The notes beneath the pieces were generated by a model. The model was given only the letters and a program-made list of their open reading frames with translations. It was not told the origin of the DNA and did not search any database. The translations under genes were made by a program, and so were the position numbers. From positions 186,001-250,000 of the forward strand of contig NZ_BMWG01000002.1 in the NCBI RefSeq assembly GCF_014651115.1: a DNA stretch of 64,000 bases. Reading direction: 5' to 3'. This DNA comes from Streptomyces inusitatus. GTDB lineage: Bacteria; Actinomycetota; Actinomycetes; Streptomycetales; Streptomycetaceae. Below, piece after piece: positions 1 through 8,949 of this stretch. Position 1 is the first letter of the stretch; the number at the start of each line of letters is the position of its first letter.

Positions 1-747
1 GGGGGCGAAGTCGTCCACCTCCATGCCCGCCGCCACCGCCGTGCGGACGTACTCGATGCCGTTGGCGAGGGTGAAGGCGATCTCCTGCGCGGGCGTGGCC
101 CCGGCCTCGGCCATGTGGTAGCCGGAGACGGAGATGGTGTTCCACCGGGGGATCTCGCGCCGGCAGTACTGGAAGGTGTCCGCGACCAGCCGCAGCGAGG
201 GCCCCGGCGGAAAGATGTAGGTGCCCCGGGCGATGTACTCCTTGAGCACGTCGTTCTGGATGGTGCCGGTGAGCCGGTCGGCCGGTACGCCCTGTTCCTC
301 GGCCACCAGTCGGTAGAGCAGCAGCAGCGGCGCGGCCGGGGCGTTGATCGTCATCGAGGTGGAGACACGGTCGAGCGGGATGCCGTCGAACAGGACGCGC
401 ATGTCGTCGAGGGAGTCGATGGCGACGCCGACCCTGCCCACCTCTCCGTGGGCGATCGGCGCGTCGGAGTCGTGGCCCATCTGGGTGGGCAGGTCGAAGG
501 CGACGGAGAGTCCGGTGGTGCCGTGGGCGATCAGCCGCTGATAGCGGGCGTTGGACTCGGCGGCGGTGCCGAACCCCGCGTACTGGCGCATGGTCCAGGG
601 GCGGCCGGTGTACATCGTCGGGTGGACGCCCCGGGTGTAGGGGTACGAGCCGGGCTCCCCCAGCCGCTCCGCCGGGTCCCAGCCCGTCAGCGCGTCCGGC
701 CCGTAAACCGGTTCGATGGGCAGCCCCGACTCGGACTGGCGTGTCAT
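1..747 (-). CDS. Acyl-CoA mutase large subunit (methylmalonyl-CoA mutase family), 3' part outside the window
   Basis: The 249 visible N-terminal residues carry the coenzyme-B12 mutase TIM-barrel signature: [20 protein letters not shown], the [16 protein letters not shown] substrate strand, [11 protein letters not shown], and [10 protein letters not shown]. The family isomerises acyl-CoA carbon skeletons (methylmalonyl-/succinyl-CoA or isobutyryl-/butyryl-CoA) using adenosylcobalamin. The start ATG at 747 is the first in frame and the protein begins [16 protein letters not shown]. Whether a C-terminal cobalamin domain follows cannot be seen, because the gene runs off the left edge. A separate B12-binding small subunit lies at 57307-57720, so this could be the large partner of a two-subunit mutase. 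Exact substrate is not decided by the visible part. Confidence 0.9.
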   Translation of the reverse strand, partial: MTRQSESGLPIEPVYGPDALTGWDPAERLGEPGSYPYTRGVHPTMYTGRPWTMRQYAGFGTAAESNARYQRLIAHGTTGLSVAFDLPTQMGHDSDAPIAHGEVGRVGVAIDSLDDMRVLFDGIPLDRVSTSMTINAPAAPLLLLYRLVAEEQGVPADRLTGTIQNDVLKEYIARGTYIFPPGPSLRLVADTFQYCRREIPRWNTISVSGYHMAEAGATPAQEIAFTLANGIEYVRTAVAAGMEVDDFAP

Positions 748-874
748 TCTCGGCCTCCCCGGGACCTCTTTTCGGACCTTTCTTCCCCATCATGCGGGGG
801 ATTGGGCAACCGGGCAGGGCGGAATCACCTCTGGAGGGGCAGCACAGGCGGCCGGGGGACACAGGGGGACGGGC

Positions 875-1903
875 ATGCTTCGCAGCAGCGTCGTACACGG
901 GAGGACGGACCGGGGGCCGAACCGGGGGACGCGCCGTGGGCCGGACCGGGGGACGCGCCGGGCGGCGACGGTACGCGGAGTGCTGGCGGCGGTCGCCGTG
1001 CTGGCGGTGGCCACCGGGTGTACGGCACAGGCGAGCGATCTCCGTTCGGCGGGGGCCGGTTCCGGGGTGGGCGGCACACCGTCCGCGACCGCCGCCGGGG
1101 CCGTGACCGGGGCCGTCTCGAAGCCGACCCCGACCCCGACTCCAACTCCGCCCCCTCCCCCGGTTTCCACCTCGGCACCGGCGGCGACGCCTTCCGCCCG
1201 GCCGCCGCTGTCCGCACCGGCGACGACGGCGGCTCCCACCCGGTCGGCCACCCCGAGCGCCCCGCCCGCGCCGGTGCTGATGAGCCGGGGCGCCCGGAGC
1301 GATCAGGTCCGCGAACTCCAGGCCAGGCTGGCCCAGATCGGCTGGTTCGACGGCGCGCCCACCGGGACGTACGGACCGGTCACCACCGCCGCCGTCCAGG
1401 GGTTCCAGGGCAGGCGCGGACTGCCCGTGACGGGGGACACGGACACCGTGACCTGGCGGAAGCTGCTCGGTATGACGACCGAGCCGACCCGCGCAGAGCT
1501 GACCGGCGAGACCGTCAACAAGCCCGCCGTCAAGCTCGACCCGCGCTGTACGACGGGCCGGGTGATGTGCGTCAGCAAGACCACGCGCACGCTCTCCTGG
1601 GTGGTCGACGGCGAGGTCCGGTCGACGATGGACGTGCGGTTCGGCTCGGAGTACACCCCCACCCGGGAGGGGGTCTTCAGTGTGTTCCTGAAGTCGAGGG
1701 ACCATGTGTCGACGCTGTACGACACCCCGATGCCGTACGCGCTGTTCTTCAGCGGCGGCCAGGCGGTGCACTACTCGTCGGACTTCGCGGCGAACGGCTA
1801 CAGCGGGGCCTCGCACGGCTGTGTCAATGTGCGGGACCGGGCGGCCGTCTCGGCGCTCTTCGCGGAGGTGCGGAACGGCGACAAGGTCGTCGTCCACTGG
1901 TGA
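875..1903 (+). CDS. L,D-transpeptidase with peptidoglycan-binding domain, exported
   Basis: Cell-wall cross-linking or anchoring enzyme of the YkuD family acting outside the membrane. The ATG at 875 follows a purine-rich AGGGGGACGGGC. An N-terminal basic region leads to a hydrophobic stretch ending ATGC, which could be a lipobox. A Pro/Thr-rich linker follows, including four Pro-Thr repeats. Then comes a PG-binding-1 domain (RSDQVRELQARLAQIGWFDG to DTVTWRKLL) and a C-terminal YkuD domain with catalytic His-Cys motif SHGCVNVRD near the end. The gene is divergent from the mutase and is followed by a strong hairpin. Domain content is clear; lipoprotein versus secreted status is inferred. Confidence 0.93.
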   Translation: MLRSSVVHGRTDRGPNRGTRRGPDRGTRRAATVRGVLAAVAVLAVATGCTAQASDLRSAGAGSGVGGTPSATAAGAVTGAVSKPTPTPTPTPPPPPVSTSAPAATPSARPPLSAPATTAAPTRSATPSAPPAPVLMSRGARSDQVRELQARLAQIGWFDGAPTGTYGPVTTAAVQGFQGRRGLPVTGDTDTVTWRKLLGMTTEPTRAELTGETVNKPAVKLDPRCTTGRVMCVSKTTRTLSWVVDGEVRSTMDVRFGSEYTPTREGVFSVFLKSRDHVSTLYDTPMPYALFFSGGQAVHYSSDFAANGYSGASHGCVNVRDRAAVSALFAEVRNGDKVVVHW

Positions 1904-1944
1904 CCCGCCCGGCGGGAAGGAAGCGGGAGGGAAGAAGAAGAGGA

Positions 1945-1983
1945 GGCGCGGGCGGGACCGGGGGAACGTGTCCCACCCGCGCC
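1945..1983 (+). terminator. Hairpin terminator after the L,D-transpeptidase gene
   Basis: Arms GGCGCGGGCGGGAC and GTCCCACCCGCGCC pair over 13 of 14 positions around an 11-nt loop, 41 nt after the stop codon. There is no T-run, as is usual in Streptomyces. It may also serve the convergent minus-strand gene that ends at 2141. Confidence 0.65.
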
Positions 1984-2140
1984 AATGCGTCTAGCCGTAG
2001 GTACGGGGGGAACCCCGGCTCATGACGCCACCGATGACCAGTCGGCTCACTCATTACTGCGCCGTACGCCACAAAAATGTCACACATGGCTGTTCCACCG
2101 AATGAAGTAGCAGGTCAAGGCTGTGCGCAGACGGGCGGCG

Positions 2141-3343
2141 CTACTTCGACGGACCCGGCGGGCGGTTGACGGCGGGGCCGCCCGCGCCGGGGCCGCTGTT
2201 CGCCGTGGCGCTCTCCTTCACGGTCCGGCCGTCCTTCACGGTGCCGCCGTTCTGGGCGGACTTGGCGTTCTTACCGCCGCCGCCGCGGTCGCCGTGGTGG
2301 TGGCCGTGACCGTGATCATGCCCCTGGCCCTGGCCCTGTCCCTGGCCCTGCTCCTGGCCCTTCGGCTTGGACTTGGGCTTGGGCTTGGTCCAGCCCTTCC
2401 CGTGGTCGCGCTTGGTGAACTTGTCCGGCTTGGCCGGTACGGCCGGGACACCGTCGCCGCCCGCCGTGTCCCGTCCCTTCGCCCGGAACGGGCCGTCGAG
2501 GAGCCTCTCGCAGAAACGGTCCACCCGGTCGGCGCCCTTGGCGTTCCGCTCCAGCCGCTTCGCGCCCACGGGGCCGAGGGTCCCATCGCGGCGGGCACGG
2601 CAATCCGCGACCAGCCGGTGGTACTTCTCCCCCGCCAACCGGTTCCGGTTCCGGTTCTGCTTCTGGTCGGGGTCGCCCGTCCAGCCCTCCGCGCCGACCT
2701 CCCCGCCGTCCGGGTACGGCTCGGCGCCCACGGCGCCGGGCGAGCCGGAACCGCTCGCGGAGGGCTTCGGCGCACCGCTCTGGGCACCGCTGTCGGCGAA
2801 CGGGGCCGACGGACTCGTACCGGCCGCAGCGGGCGGGCGCACCGGCGGACGGGTCTCCGGCGCGGCCGGCGGCTCGCTGTCCACGGGCGTCGGGGCATCG
2901 CCGCCGACGACGTGCGAACCGGCGGGCGGCGCGGGGAAGGGCGAGGGCAGCAGACCGCTGCCGGCCGCCACCGCCACCCCGCAGAAGGCGAATCCGGCGA
3001 CGGCGGCCACCACGCCGAAACGGACCGTGCGCGGCAGCCCGCCCGCCTGGCGCGGGCGCGGCGGCCGGGTCAGCCGTACGACTCCGAGGCTCTCGCCCTC
3101 CTGCGGGATCCGGGCGGGCGCTTCGGCCCGTACTCTGCGAAAGGCCGCCGTCGCGGCGGCCTCTCCCTGCATCTCGCCGTCCTCCGGGCGGAGCGGCAGC
3201 CGTGGCGCGCCCGCGGAGCGCAGCGCCCGGTCGAGCCGGCCGGCCTGGGTACGGGCTCGCCCCTCGGGGGCGTCGACCGGTTCACCGCGCAACAGCCGTT
3301 CCGCTGTGTCCTGGTCGAGCCACTCGTACCGCTCGTCGGCCAT
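2141..3343 (-). CDS. Single-pass membrane protein, probable anti-sigma partner of the upstream ECF factor
   Basis: No known domain is recognised with certainty. The 400-residue protein begins MADERYEWLDQDTAERLLRG, an acidic cytoplasmic head seen in streptomycete proteins encoded beside ECF sigma factors. It then has one hydrophobic segment (VVAAVAGFAFCGVAVAAGSG), a long Pro/Ser/Gly-rich region, and a charged C-terminal domain. The tail is a low-complexity Gln-Gly then His-Gly run encoded by short tandem repeats near 2300-2360, which could bind metal. The start ATG shares one base with the sigma gene's TGA stop (TGATG), so the two are translationally coupled. An anti-sigma or sensor role is inferred from this coupling and topology only. 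Confidence 0.75.
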   Translation of the reverse strand: MADERYEWLDQDTAERLLRGEPVDAPEGRARTQAGRLDRALRSAGAPRLPLRPEDGEMQGEAAATAAFRRVRAEAPARIPQEGESLGVVRLTRPPRPRQAGGLPRTVRFGVVAAVAGFAFCGVAVAAGSGLLPSPFPAPPAGSHVVGGDAPTPVDSEPPAAPETRPPVRPPAAAGTSPSAPFADSGAQSGAPKPSASGSGSPGAVGAEPYPDGGEVGAEGWTGDPDQKQNRNRNRLAGEKYHRLVADCRARRDGTLGPVGAKRLERNAKGADRVDRFCERLLDGPFRAKGRDTAGGDGVPAVPAKPDKFTKRDHGKGWTKPKPKSKPKGQEQGQGQGQGQGHDHGHGHHHGDRGGGGKNAKSAQNGGTVKDGRTVKESATANSGPGAGGPAVNRPPGPSK

Positions 3344-4203
3344 CACATGTCCTTCTGCGTCCGCAGCCGTATATGCGTCACACCGGCGGGTGCCGTCGCA
3401 CCCGGCCGTGGTACGCGCTGCGGAGGCACACCATTCAGGTCGGTTCCGCGCTCGTCGGGGCCGGTTCCCGCGCTCGCGTCGTCCGTGTCGACACTGTCCG
3501 CACCGTACGCTCTCGCGACCGGATCCCGGTATTCCATTTGCCGGTGACCAGCCGTCGGGCGCGGCCCGCCGAGGCTTTCGGCGGGGCTCCCGACAGGGCT
3601 CCCGGCGGGGTCGGGGCCCTCCGCTCCCAGCAGCTCGGCCAGCCGCTTGAGGCCCCGGTGGGCGGCGGTGCGGACCGCGCCCGGGCGCTTGCCCAGGGTC
3701 TTGGCGGCGCTCTTGGCGTCGAGGCCGACCACCACCCGCAGGACGACCGCCTCGGCCTGGTCCTGGGGGAGCTGGGCGATCAGCGCCATGGTGCTGCCGG
3801 TGGCCAGCGACTCCATCGCCGCGTCGGCGGTGTCGCACTCGGCGGGCTTCCCGGTCAGCTCGGTCTCGTCGCCGCCGACGGCGGGGCGGCGACCGCGCAT
3901 CCGTATGTGGTCGAGGGCCCGGTTGCGGGCTATGCGCGCGGCCCAGCCCCGGAACCGGTCCGCGTCACCGCTGAAGCGCTCCAGGTCCCGGGCGATCTGA
4001 AGCCATGCCTCGGACGTGACGTCCTCGGCGTCCGCCTCTCCCACGAGAGTGCGCACATAGCCGAGCAGCCGCGGGTGCACGGCGCGGTACACAGTACGGA
4101 AGGCGGTCTCGTTCCCGTCCTGTGCCGCGAGCACCGCGGCGGTCAGCTCCGCGTCGTCCCCCAGCACTACCTCAACCTGTTTCGAATCGCAGCTGGTCAC
4201 CAC
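3343..4203 (-). CDS. RNA polymerase sigma factor, ECF (sigma-70 family)
   Basis: Region 2 is recognisable (AFRTVYRAVHPRLLGYVRTL, DVTSEAWLQIARDL, FRGWAARIARNRALDHIR) as is region 4 (MALIAQLPQDQAEAVVLRVV, GLDAKSAAKTLGKRPGAVRT). The protein would redirect RNA polymerase to an alternative promoter set. An extra tail of about 90 residues after region 4 is unusual for a minimal ECF factor. I chose the GTG at 4203 because GGAGG lies 8 nt before it; an in-frame ATG at 4227 has no such site. It is coupled to the membrane protein 2141-3343, suggesting a sigma/anti-sigma pair. A possible -10 (TATTGT) lies near 4280-4285 on the minus strand, but this is weak. Confidence 0.9.
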   Translation of the reverse strand: MVTSCDSKQVEVVLGDDAELTAAVLAAQDGNETAFRTVYRAVHPRLLGYVRTLVGEADAEDVTSEAWLQIARDLERFSGDADRFRGWAARIARNRALDHIRMRGRRPAVGGDETELTGKPAECDTADAAMESLATGSTMALIAQLPQDQAEAVVLRVVVGLDAKSAAKTLGKRPGAVRTAAHRGLKRLAELLGAEGPDPAGSPVGSPAESLGGPRPTAGHRQMEYRDPVARAYGADSVDTDDASAGTGPDERGTDLNGVPPQRVPRPGATAPAGVTHIRLRTQKDM

Positions 4204-4480
4204 TGCCCGCGCCCTCCGGGCGCGCATCAGACGCTACGGCGTCGCCCTGGCTCACGTCCATGGCTTGTACAACTTGCAACAATATGCCGACTCAGTGGGG
4301 TGTGACAGAAAACGTCTGCCCGGCGCTGAGTGAAGTACGGGGACGCCACGCGACCCCGGCGGACGGCGACCGGGGCCTCTCCTGTGGGGGGTGGCGGCCT
4401 CGGTCGTCCCTCCATCCGCCACGCCGTCTCCTCGTCGGCCGCCCGGCGGACCTCCGTACGCCCGCGCGGCGCGGGGCCGG

Positions 4481-5065
4481 TCAGCCCTGGACCCTGGACC
4501 GGCGGGAGACCACCGCGCGCAGCACCCGCTGCCCCTCGGTCGACACCCGCAGCACCTGGCGGAGCCCGGCCCCGCCCTCTCCCGCGCCGAGTATCTCCAG
4601 CACCTTCAGCTGTCGGCGCAGCTCGCCGGCGACCAGCGGCCCGGCCCCGGCGGGCTCGCCCTCGCGGCAGCCCTTCAGCACCTCGACGACGGCGGTGGCG
4701 GCGGGCTCCCCGACCGCCGGGCCCGCGTCCAGCCGGTGGTGGAGTTCGAGCGCGGCTATCGAGCAGTCGTCCGCCCACTCCCGCAGCGGCTCCCGGTCCC
4801 AGAGCGGGGGCGCGGCGTCCAGCATCTGCCGTACGAGAGTGCCCGCCTCGTCCCCGGTGTCCGCCTCGGCCATCGTCTCCCGGGCCTCGATCAGCGCGAC
4901 GGTCCAGCCGTCCGCGCCCTTCGCCAGCCCGGCCCAGAGCGGGCGCAGCACGTCCGCCTCCGCCGCGAGCAGCGGCAGACAGCGCTCCAGGCTGGCCAGT
5001 CCGCTCGCGGCGAGACCTCGCTCGTCGGCCTCCGCGATCAGTTCTCTCAGGCATTTCGACGCCAT
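4481..5065 (-). CDS. Conserved hypothetical protein, 194 residues
   Basis: I do not recognise a named domain. The protein starts MASKCLRELIAEADERGLAA at an ATG preceded by a GGGGGAG-type site, is rich in alpha-helix-forming Leu/Ala/Glu, and has no signal peptide or membrane segment, so it is probably cytoplasmic. The region before the stop ends VVSRRSRVQG. It lies alone between the sigma factor and the hexosaminidase gene with about 280 nt on each side, so it is likely transcribed on its own. Codon use matches its neighbours, which supports a real gene. Confidence 0.7.
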   Translation of the reverse strand: MASKCLRELIAEADERGLAASGLASLERCLPLLAAEADVLRPLWAGLAKGADGWTVALIEARETMAEADTGDEAGTLVRQMLDAAPPLWDREPLREWADDCSIAALELHHRLDAGPAVGEPAATAVVEVLKGCREGEPAGAGPLVAGELRRQLKVLEILGAGEGGAGLRQVLRVSTEGQRVLRAVVSRRSRVQG

Positions 5066-5341
5066 GGGACGTCTCCCCCTCCCGACGTGCCCCCTTCGAT
5101 CCGGAGGGCCCGTTCAGCGGCGCGGTTTTCGGGCCGCTTGGCGCAAAGTACTCCCTTCCGCACCCCGCCCGCCATGGGTTGTGCGGAGCTGGACGGTTGT
5201 GCACCGGACTGACCGAAGCGCATCAAGTGAGCTTGACTCCCTCACATTTGCATCACGTGGCCATGACATTCCCGCCATGCGGAGGCGTTCGGCCGCGGGC
5301 TCCCGGTTCTGCCGGTCGGCCCGGCCGCTCGGCCCGGCCGC

Positions 5342-6988
5342 TCAGCCGAGCCGCTCGGCCAGCGCCTGGAATCCCTGCCAGTCACGGGCGGGCGGGCGCG
5401 GGTCCCAGACCTTCTGGGCCGTCGCCCGGAGCGGGAGCGCGATGCCCCGGGCGATCCGCTCGGGGGTCTGCGCCCCGGCGATGTCGCACCAGATCGCGAA
5501 CCGGGCTCCCAGGATCTGCCCCGAGTACTTCCGGGGCACCGGTGCGGTGCCGCGCAGCACCAGCGGGGTCCACTGCTCGTAGATCCGCTCGCCGGTGGGG
5601 TAGGTGAACTCATTGGGCTCGCCGAGCACGTAATAGAGGTACTCGTCGTTCAGGTTCACCACCGGCCGGCCCTCGGCGAGGTACTCGTCCGGCTGACGCG
5701 CCCCGATCTCCTTGCCGGTCCAGTACTGGACCTCGACGTCCTTGTCGACGCTCACCCGCCCGCCCCGGAAGAATCCGTCGTTCCACGCGGTGGGCACCCT
5801 GCCCAGCGGGCGCACCGCGGCGGCGCGGTCGTTCACCCAGGCGGTCGCGAGGTCCTGGATGCGGCCCTGGGGCCCGTACCGCTCGCGGGCGAGGGCGGCG
5901 AGGGCGGGGAAGGAGGCCTCGGGGTCCCGGCGGGTCAGCGCCTGGTACTCGTCGCCGCCGAGGTTCCAGTACCGGCTGTCGAAGAGCTGGGCGTACTCCC
6001 TCAGCAGTTCGTCCACCAGGGTGGCGGACGCGGGCTTGGAGATGTCGATCGCGCCGGGCACGGTCCGTCCGGCGGCGTCCTTCAGCCTCAGCTCCGGATA
6101 GTGGTCGAGGACCGCGCCGAGGTGGCCCGGGGAGTCGATCTCGGGGATGACGGTGATGTGCAGCGAGGCGGCGAGTTCGAGGATCCGTCTCACCTGGGCC
6201 TTGGTCAGATGCTCGCGGGAGACGATCTCGGGGTGGGTGTCGGACTGGATCCGGAAGGCCTGGTCGTCGGAGAAGTGCAGGCCGAGCTGGTTGAGCTTGA
6301 TGTCGGCCATCTCCCGCAGCCGGTCCTCCAGCCAGCCCGCCGTGAAGGGTTTGCGCGCGATGTCGACCATCAGCCCGCGCTGCGGCCGGCCGGGCGCGTC
6401 CCGCACGGTCCCCTCCGGCATCGCCCCGCCGGAGCGCACGGCCTGTTTCAGGGTGCGGGTGCCGTAGAAGACCCCGGCCTCGGCGGGCCCCGATATCCGG
6501 ACCCGGCCGCCGCCGGTGACGACGGTGTACGACTCCGGGCCGGTCAGGGCCCCCTGGGCGGGCGGGGGCGACGGGGGCGCGGTGAGCGCCAGCTCCACAT
6601 CGCCGGGGCGGGCCGCGGCCGTTCCCCGGAAGGCGATCTTCAGCTCCCCGGCGAGAAGCCTGCCCTCGTCGTCGAGTCCCTCGCTGCCCTTCGCGATCAC
6701 GACCCCCGCGCCGGGTTCCGGCCGCCAGCCGGGGCCGCGCGCCGGTTCATGGACGCGTACGGCGGGGATGGTCGCGGGGGCCGAGGAGAGCGGGTACGTC
6801 CGGGAGGGTGACGGGGTGGCGGCCTCCCGGTCCCGGGAGGCGGCCTCGGTGCGGGCGGGGCCGTCGGGGCCACCGCCGGAGCCGCCGTCTCCGGAACAGC
6901 CGCCCAGTGTCATGGAGAGTGCGGTGGCGGCGGTGACCGCGGTGATCGCCGCGACGGCGAATCGGGCGCGCGAAGAGCCTCGTATCAC
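5342..6988 (-). CDS. Beta-N-acetylhexosaminidase, glycoside hydrolase family 20, lipoprotein
   Basis: This enzyme removes terminal N-acetylglucosamine or N-acetylgalactosamine from chitin or peptidoglycan fragments outside the cell. The GTG at 6988 is chosen because GGGAGG lies 7 nt upstream; the resulting N-terminus is basic, then hydrophobic, then has lipobox LGGC. After a GH20b-type domain the catalytic barrel shows HFSDDQAFRIQSD, PEIDSPGHLGAVL, and NLGGDEYQ with the Asp-Glu catalytic pair of GH20. Length (548 residues) fits the family. It is divergent from the OHCU-like gene. Confidence in family is high; the natural substrate is not determined. Confidence 0.93.
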   Translation of the reverse strand: MIRGSSRARFAVAAITAVTAATALSMTLGGCSGDGGSGGGPDGPARTEAASRDREAATPSPSRTYPLSSAPATIPAVRVHEPARGPGWRPEPGAGVVIAKGSEGLDDEGRLLAGELKIAFRGTAAARPGDVELALTAPPSPPPAQGALTGPESYTVVTGGGRVRISGPAEAGVFYGTRTLKQAVRSGGAMPEGTVRDAPGRPQRGLMVDIARKPFTAGWLEDRLREMADIKLNQLGLHFSDDQAFRIQSDTHPEIVSREHLTKAQVRRILELAASLHITVIPEIDSPGHLGAVLDHYPELRLKDAAGRTVPGAIDISKPASATLVDELLREYAQLFDSRYWNLGGDEYQALTRRDPEASFPALAALARERYGPQGRIQDLATAWVNDRAAAVRPLGRVPTAWNDGFFRGGRVSVDKDVEVQYWTGKEIGARQPDEYLAEGRPVVNLNDEYLYYVLGEPNEFTYPTGERIYEQWTPLVLRGTAPVPRKYSGQILGARFAIWCDIAGAQTPERIARGIALPLRATAQKVWDPRPPARDWQGFQALAERLG

Positions 6989-7176
6989 TCGAATGCCTCC
7001 CAAGTAGCAAGAAAGTTTGTTAAACCACCCCCATCTGCCCATCACATAAAGCGAAACTCCCACTTTCGGGTGAAAATCGTGCGGCCGTCGGACGGCCGCT
7101 CGGACAGATCGATAGCGTCCGACCCATCCGCCTCCCCCTTCCCAGCGGTTCCGCTGTTCCGTTCGAGGAGCCCACG

Positions 7177-7899
7177 CTGCCCAGCGAATCCCACGCCGGC
7201 CTCCCGAGGCGATCGCCGACACTCCACCAGACCGCGACCGCCCCCACCCCTCCAGCCTCACCACCCCCGGCCGCCCCGCAAGCCCAGCCGCCGCAGCCGC
7301 GCGCCGCCCGGATCCCGCAGCCGCGCACCGCGCCGATCCCGGAGCAGCGCGCCGCGCCGCCCCCGTGGCCGCGCGACACGCCCTGGGGCCTGGACCGCTT
7401 CAACTCGGCCGACCCCCGGTCGGCCGTCACCGCCCTGCTCGGCTGCTGCGGCAGCCACCGCTGGGCCCGCCGGCTGGCCGAGCACCGCCCGTACCCCGAC
7501 ATCGGCTCCCTGCTCGCCGCCGCCGACGAGGCCTGTTACGACCTCACCCCCGCCGAGCTGGGCGACGCCCTCGCGGGCGAGTCCCGCGCCCGGCCGCACC
7601 CGAGCGCCCCCCGGGTGGCGCACACCGCCCTCGCCGCGGCCCACGCCGCGTACGAGAGCAGATTCGGCCACGCCTTCGTGATCGCCCCCGGCCCGGGCAG
7701 GGCCGCCGCCCACCTGGACCGGATCCTCACCGGCATCCGCACCCGGCTCGCCCACGAGCCGGACGAGGAGCGCGCCGTGGCCGCCGAGGAGCTGCGCGGA
7801 CTGGTCCGGGCCAGGCTGCGGCGACTGCTGCCGGCCGGGCCGCCGAACGGGTCCTCGGCCGGACAACCGAGGAAAGGCCGGACAAAGGCTTACCGATAG
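7177..7899 (+). CDS. 2-oxo-4-hydroxy-4-carboxy-5-ureidoimidazoline (OHCU) decarboxylase-like protein with apparent CTG start
   Basis: Residues from DRFNSADPRSAVTALLGCC through YPDIGSLLAAADEACYDLTP, AYESRFGHAFVIAPGPG and EELRGLVRARLRRLL match the OHCU decarboxylase family, which makes (S)-allantoin in uricase pathways. The reading frame is open back to a TAA at 7021 and contains no ATG, GTG or TTG before 7615, which lies inside the domain. A CTG at 7177 is preceded by GAGGAG with 6 nt spacing, so I take this as the start. A Pro/Ala-rich stretch of about 65 residues precedes the domain. The family's usual active-site His context is degraded (HPSAP), so activity is uncertain. Confidence 0.7.
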   Translation: MPSESHAGLPRRSPTLHQTATAPTPPASPPPAAPQAQPPQPRAARIPQPRTAPIPEQRAAPPPWPRDTPWGLDRFNSADPRSAVTALLGCCGSHRWARRLAEHRPYPDIGSLLAAADEACYDLTPAELGDALAGESRARPHPSAPRVAHTALAAAHAAYESRFGHAFVIAPGPGRAAAHLDRILTGIRTRLAHEPDEERAVAAEELRGLVRARLRRLLPAGPPNGSSAGQPRKGRTKAYR

Positions 7900-7910
7900 C
7901 CCGTCCGAGG

Positions 7911-7931
7911 CTGTTTGATTGCCTGTTTGAT
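7911..7931 (+). promoter_or_regulatory. Direct repeat upstream of sdhC
   Basis: CTGTTTGAT occurs at 7911-7919 and again at 7923-7931, a 12-bp period, in the gap before the sdh operon. A TAnnnT hexamer (TACGAT) follows at 7974-7979. The repeat could be a regulator site for succinate dehydrogenase; no specific regulator is indicated. Confidence 0.35.
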
Positions 7932-8066
7932 CACACCTGCGGACCCCGGGCGAACGAACCGACAAAGCGTCGCTACGATGGCCGGGGCCGGTGGACCGTA
8001 CCCGGCCGGGCCAAACCGACCACCCAAGCCGGCAGGCCCTAGTCCCCGCTCCCGGAGGGTTCTTCC

Positions 8067-8447
8067 GTGCCGGCTGGAACGCTGTACCGCGGCCGGGAAG
8101 GAATGTGGTCCTGGGTGGCTCATCGAGTCACCGGCGTCCTCATCTTCTTCTTCCTGTTCGTCCATGTCCTGGACACCGCACTCGTCCGTGTCTCGCCAGA
8201 GGACTACGACAAGGTCGTAGCCGTCTACAAGACTCCCATCGTCGCGTTGCTGGAGTACGGCCTCGTCGCCGCGGTGCTCTTCCACGCGCTCAACGGTCTG
8301 CGAGTCATCGCCGTAGATTTCTGGTCCAAGGGCCCGCGCTTCCAGAAGCAGATGCTCTGGACCGTCGTGGGCATCTGGGTCGTGCTGATGGTGGGCGCTC
8401 TCTACCCCGTCCTCGGCCACGCCGTACGCGAAGTATTCGGGAGCTGA
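8067..8447 (+). CDS. sdhC: Succinate dehydrogenase cytochrome b556 subunit
   Basis: First gene of the respiratory complex II operon. The 126-residue protein has three membrane helices and the SdhC heme/quinone signature: WVAHRVTGVLIFFFLFVHVL in helix 1 and FHALNGLRVIAVDF in helix 2. The GTG start at 8067 has a GGAGGG site upstream. It anchors SdhA/SdhB with SdhD and passes electrons to menaquinone. The next gene starts 6 nt after the stop, so sdhC, D, A and B form one transcription unit. Confidence 0.96.
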   Translation: MPAGTLYRGREGMWSWVAHRVTGVLIFFFLFVHVLDTALVRVSPEDYDKVVAVYKTPIVALLEYGLVAAVLFHALNGLRVIAVDFWSKGPRFQKQMLWTVVGIWVVLMVGALYPVLGHAVREVFGS

Positions 8448-8453
8448 CGCACC

Positions 8454-8930
8454 ATGTCTGCTGACACCTCTTCCGCCATCGGTTCCGTCGAGAGCGGCCC
8501 GCACTACGACGTGGACAACCCGGCCCCCCTCATCGAGGCCCCGCGCAAGCGCACCGGGAAGACCCCGCGCGCCACCCGCGGCAACTTCGAGATGGCCGCC
8601 TGGCTCTTCATGCGTCTCTCCGGCGTCCTGCTGGTCGTCCTGGTCATCGGCCACCTGATCATCCAGCTGGTGCTGGACGGCGGCGTCTCCAAGATCGGCT
8701 TCGCGTTCGTCGCGGGCCGCTGGGCGTCCCCGTTCTGGCAGGTCTGGGATCTGCTGATGCTCTGGCTCGCCATGCTGCACGGCGCCAACGGCCTGCGTAC
8801 CGTCATCAACGACTACGCCGAGCGGCCGAACACGCGCCTGTGGCTGAAGGGCCTGCTGTACGCCGCCACGGTGTTCACCATCCTGCTGGGCACGCTGGTG
8901 ATCTTCACCTTCGACCCGAACATCCGCTAA
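8454..8930 (+). CDS. sdhD: Succinate dehydrogenase hydrophobic membrane anchor subunit
   Basis: The 158-residue protein has a cytoplasmic N-terminal extension of about 45 residues, then three membrane helices. MRLSGVLLVVLVIGHLIIQL in helix 1 and LAMLHGANGLRTVINDY in helix 2 carry the conserved Arg, Ser and His residues around heme b and the quinone site. It pairs with SdhC in the membrane. It sits 6 nt after sdhC and 19 nt before sdhA. Confidence 0.96.
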   Translation: MSADTSSAIGSVESGPHYDVDNPAPLIEAPRKRTGKTPRATRGNFEMAAWLFMRLSGVLLVVLVIGHLIIQLVLDGGVSKIGFAFVAGRWASPFWQVWDLLMLWLAMLHGANGLRTVINDYAERPNTRLWLKGLLYAATVFTILLGTLVIFTFDPNIR

Positions 8931-8949
8931 AGCCGGGGCTGACGAACCA

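Noticed and set aside
115..2025. 636-codon plus-strand frame over the mutase and L,D-transpeptidase genes
   Set aside because: It is a high-G+C shadow frame: Arg/Gly/Pro-rich, without domains, overlapping two well-supported genes.
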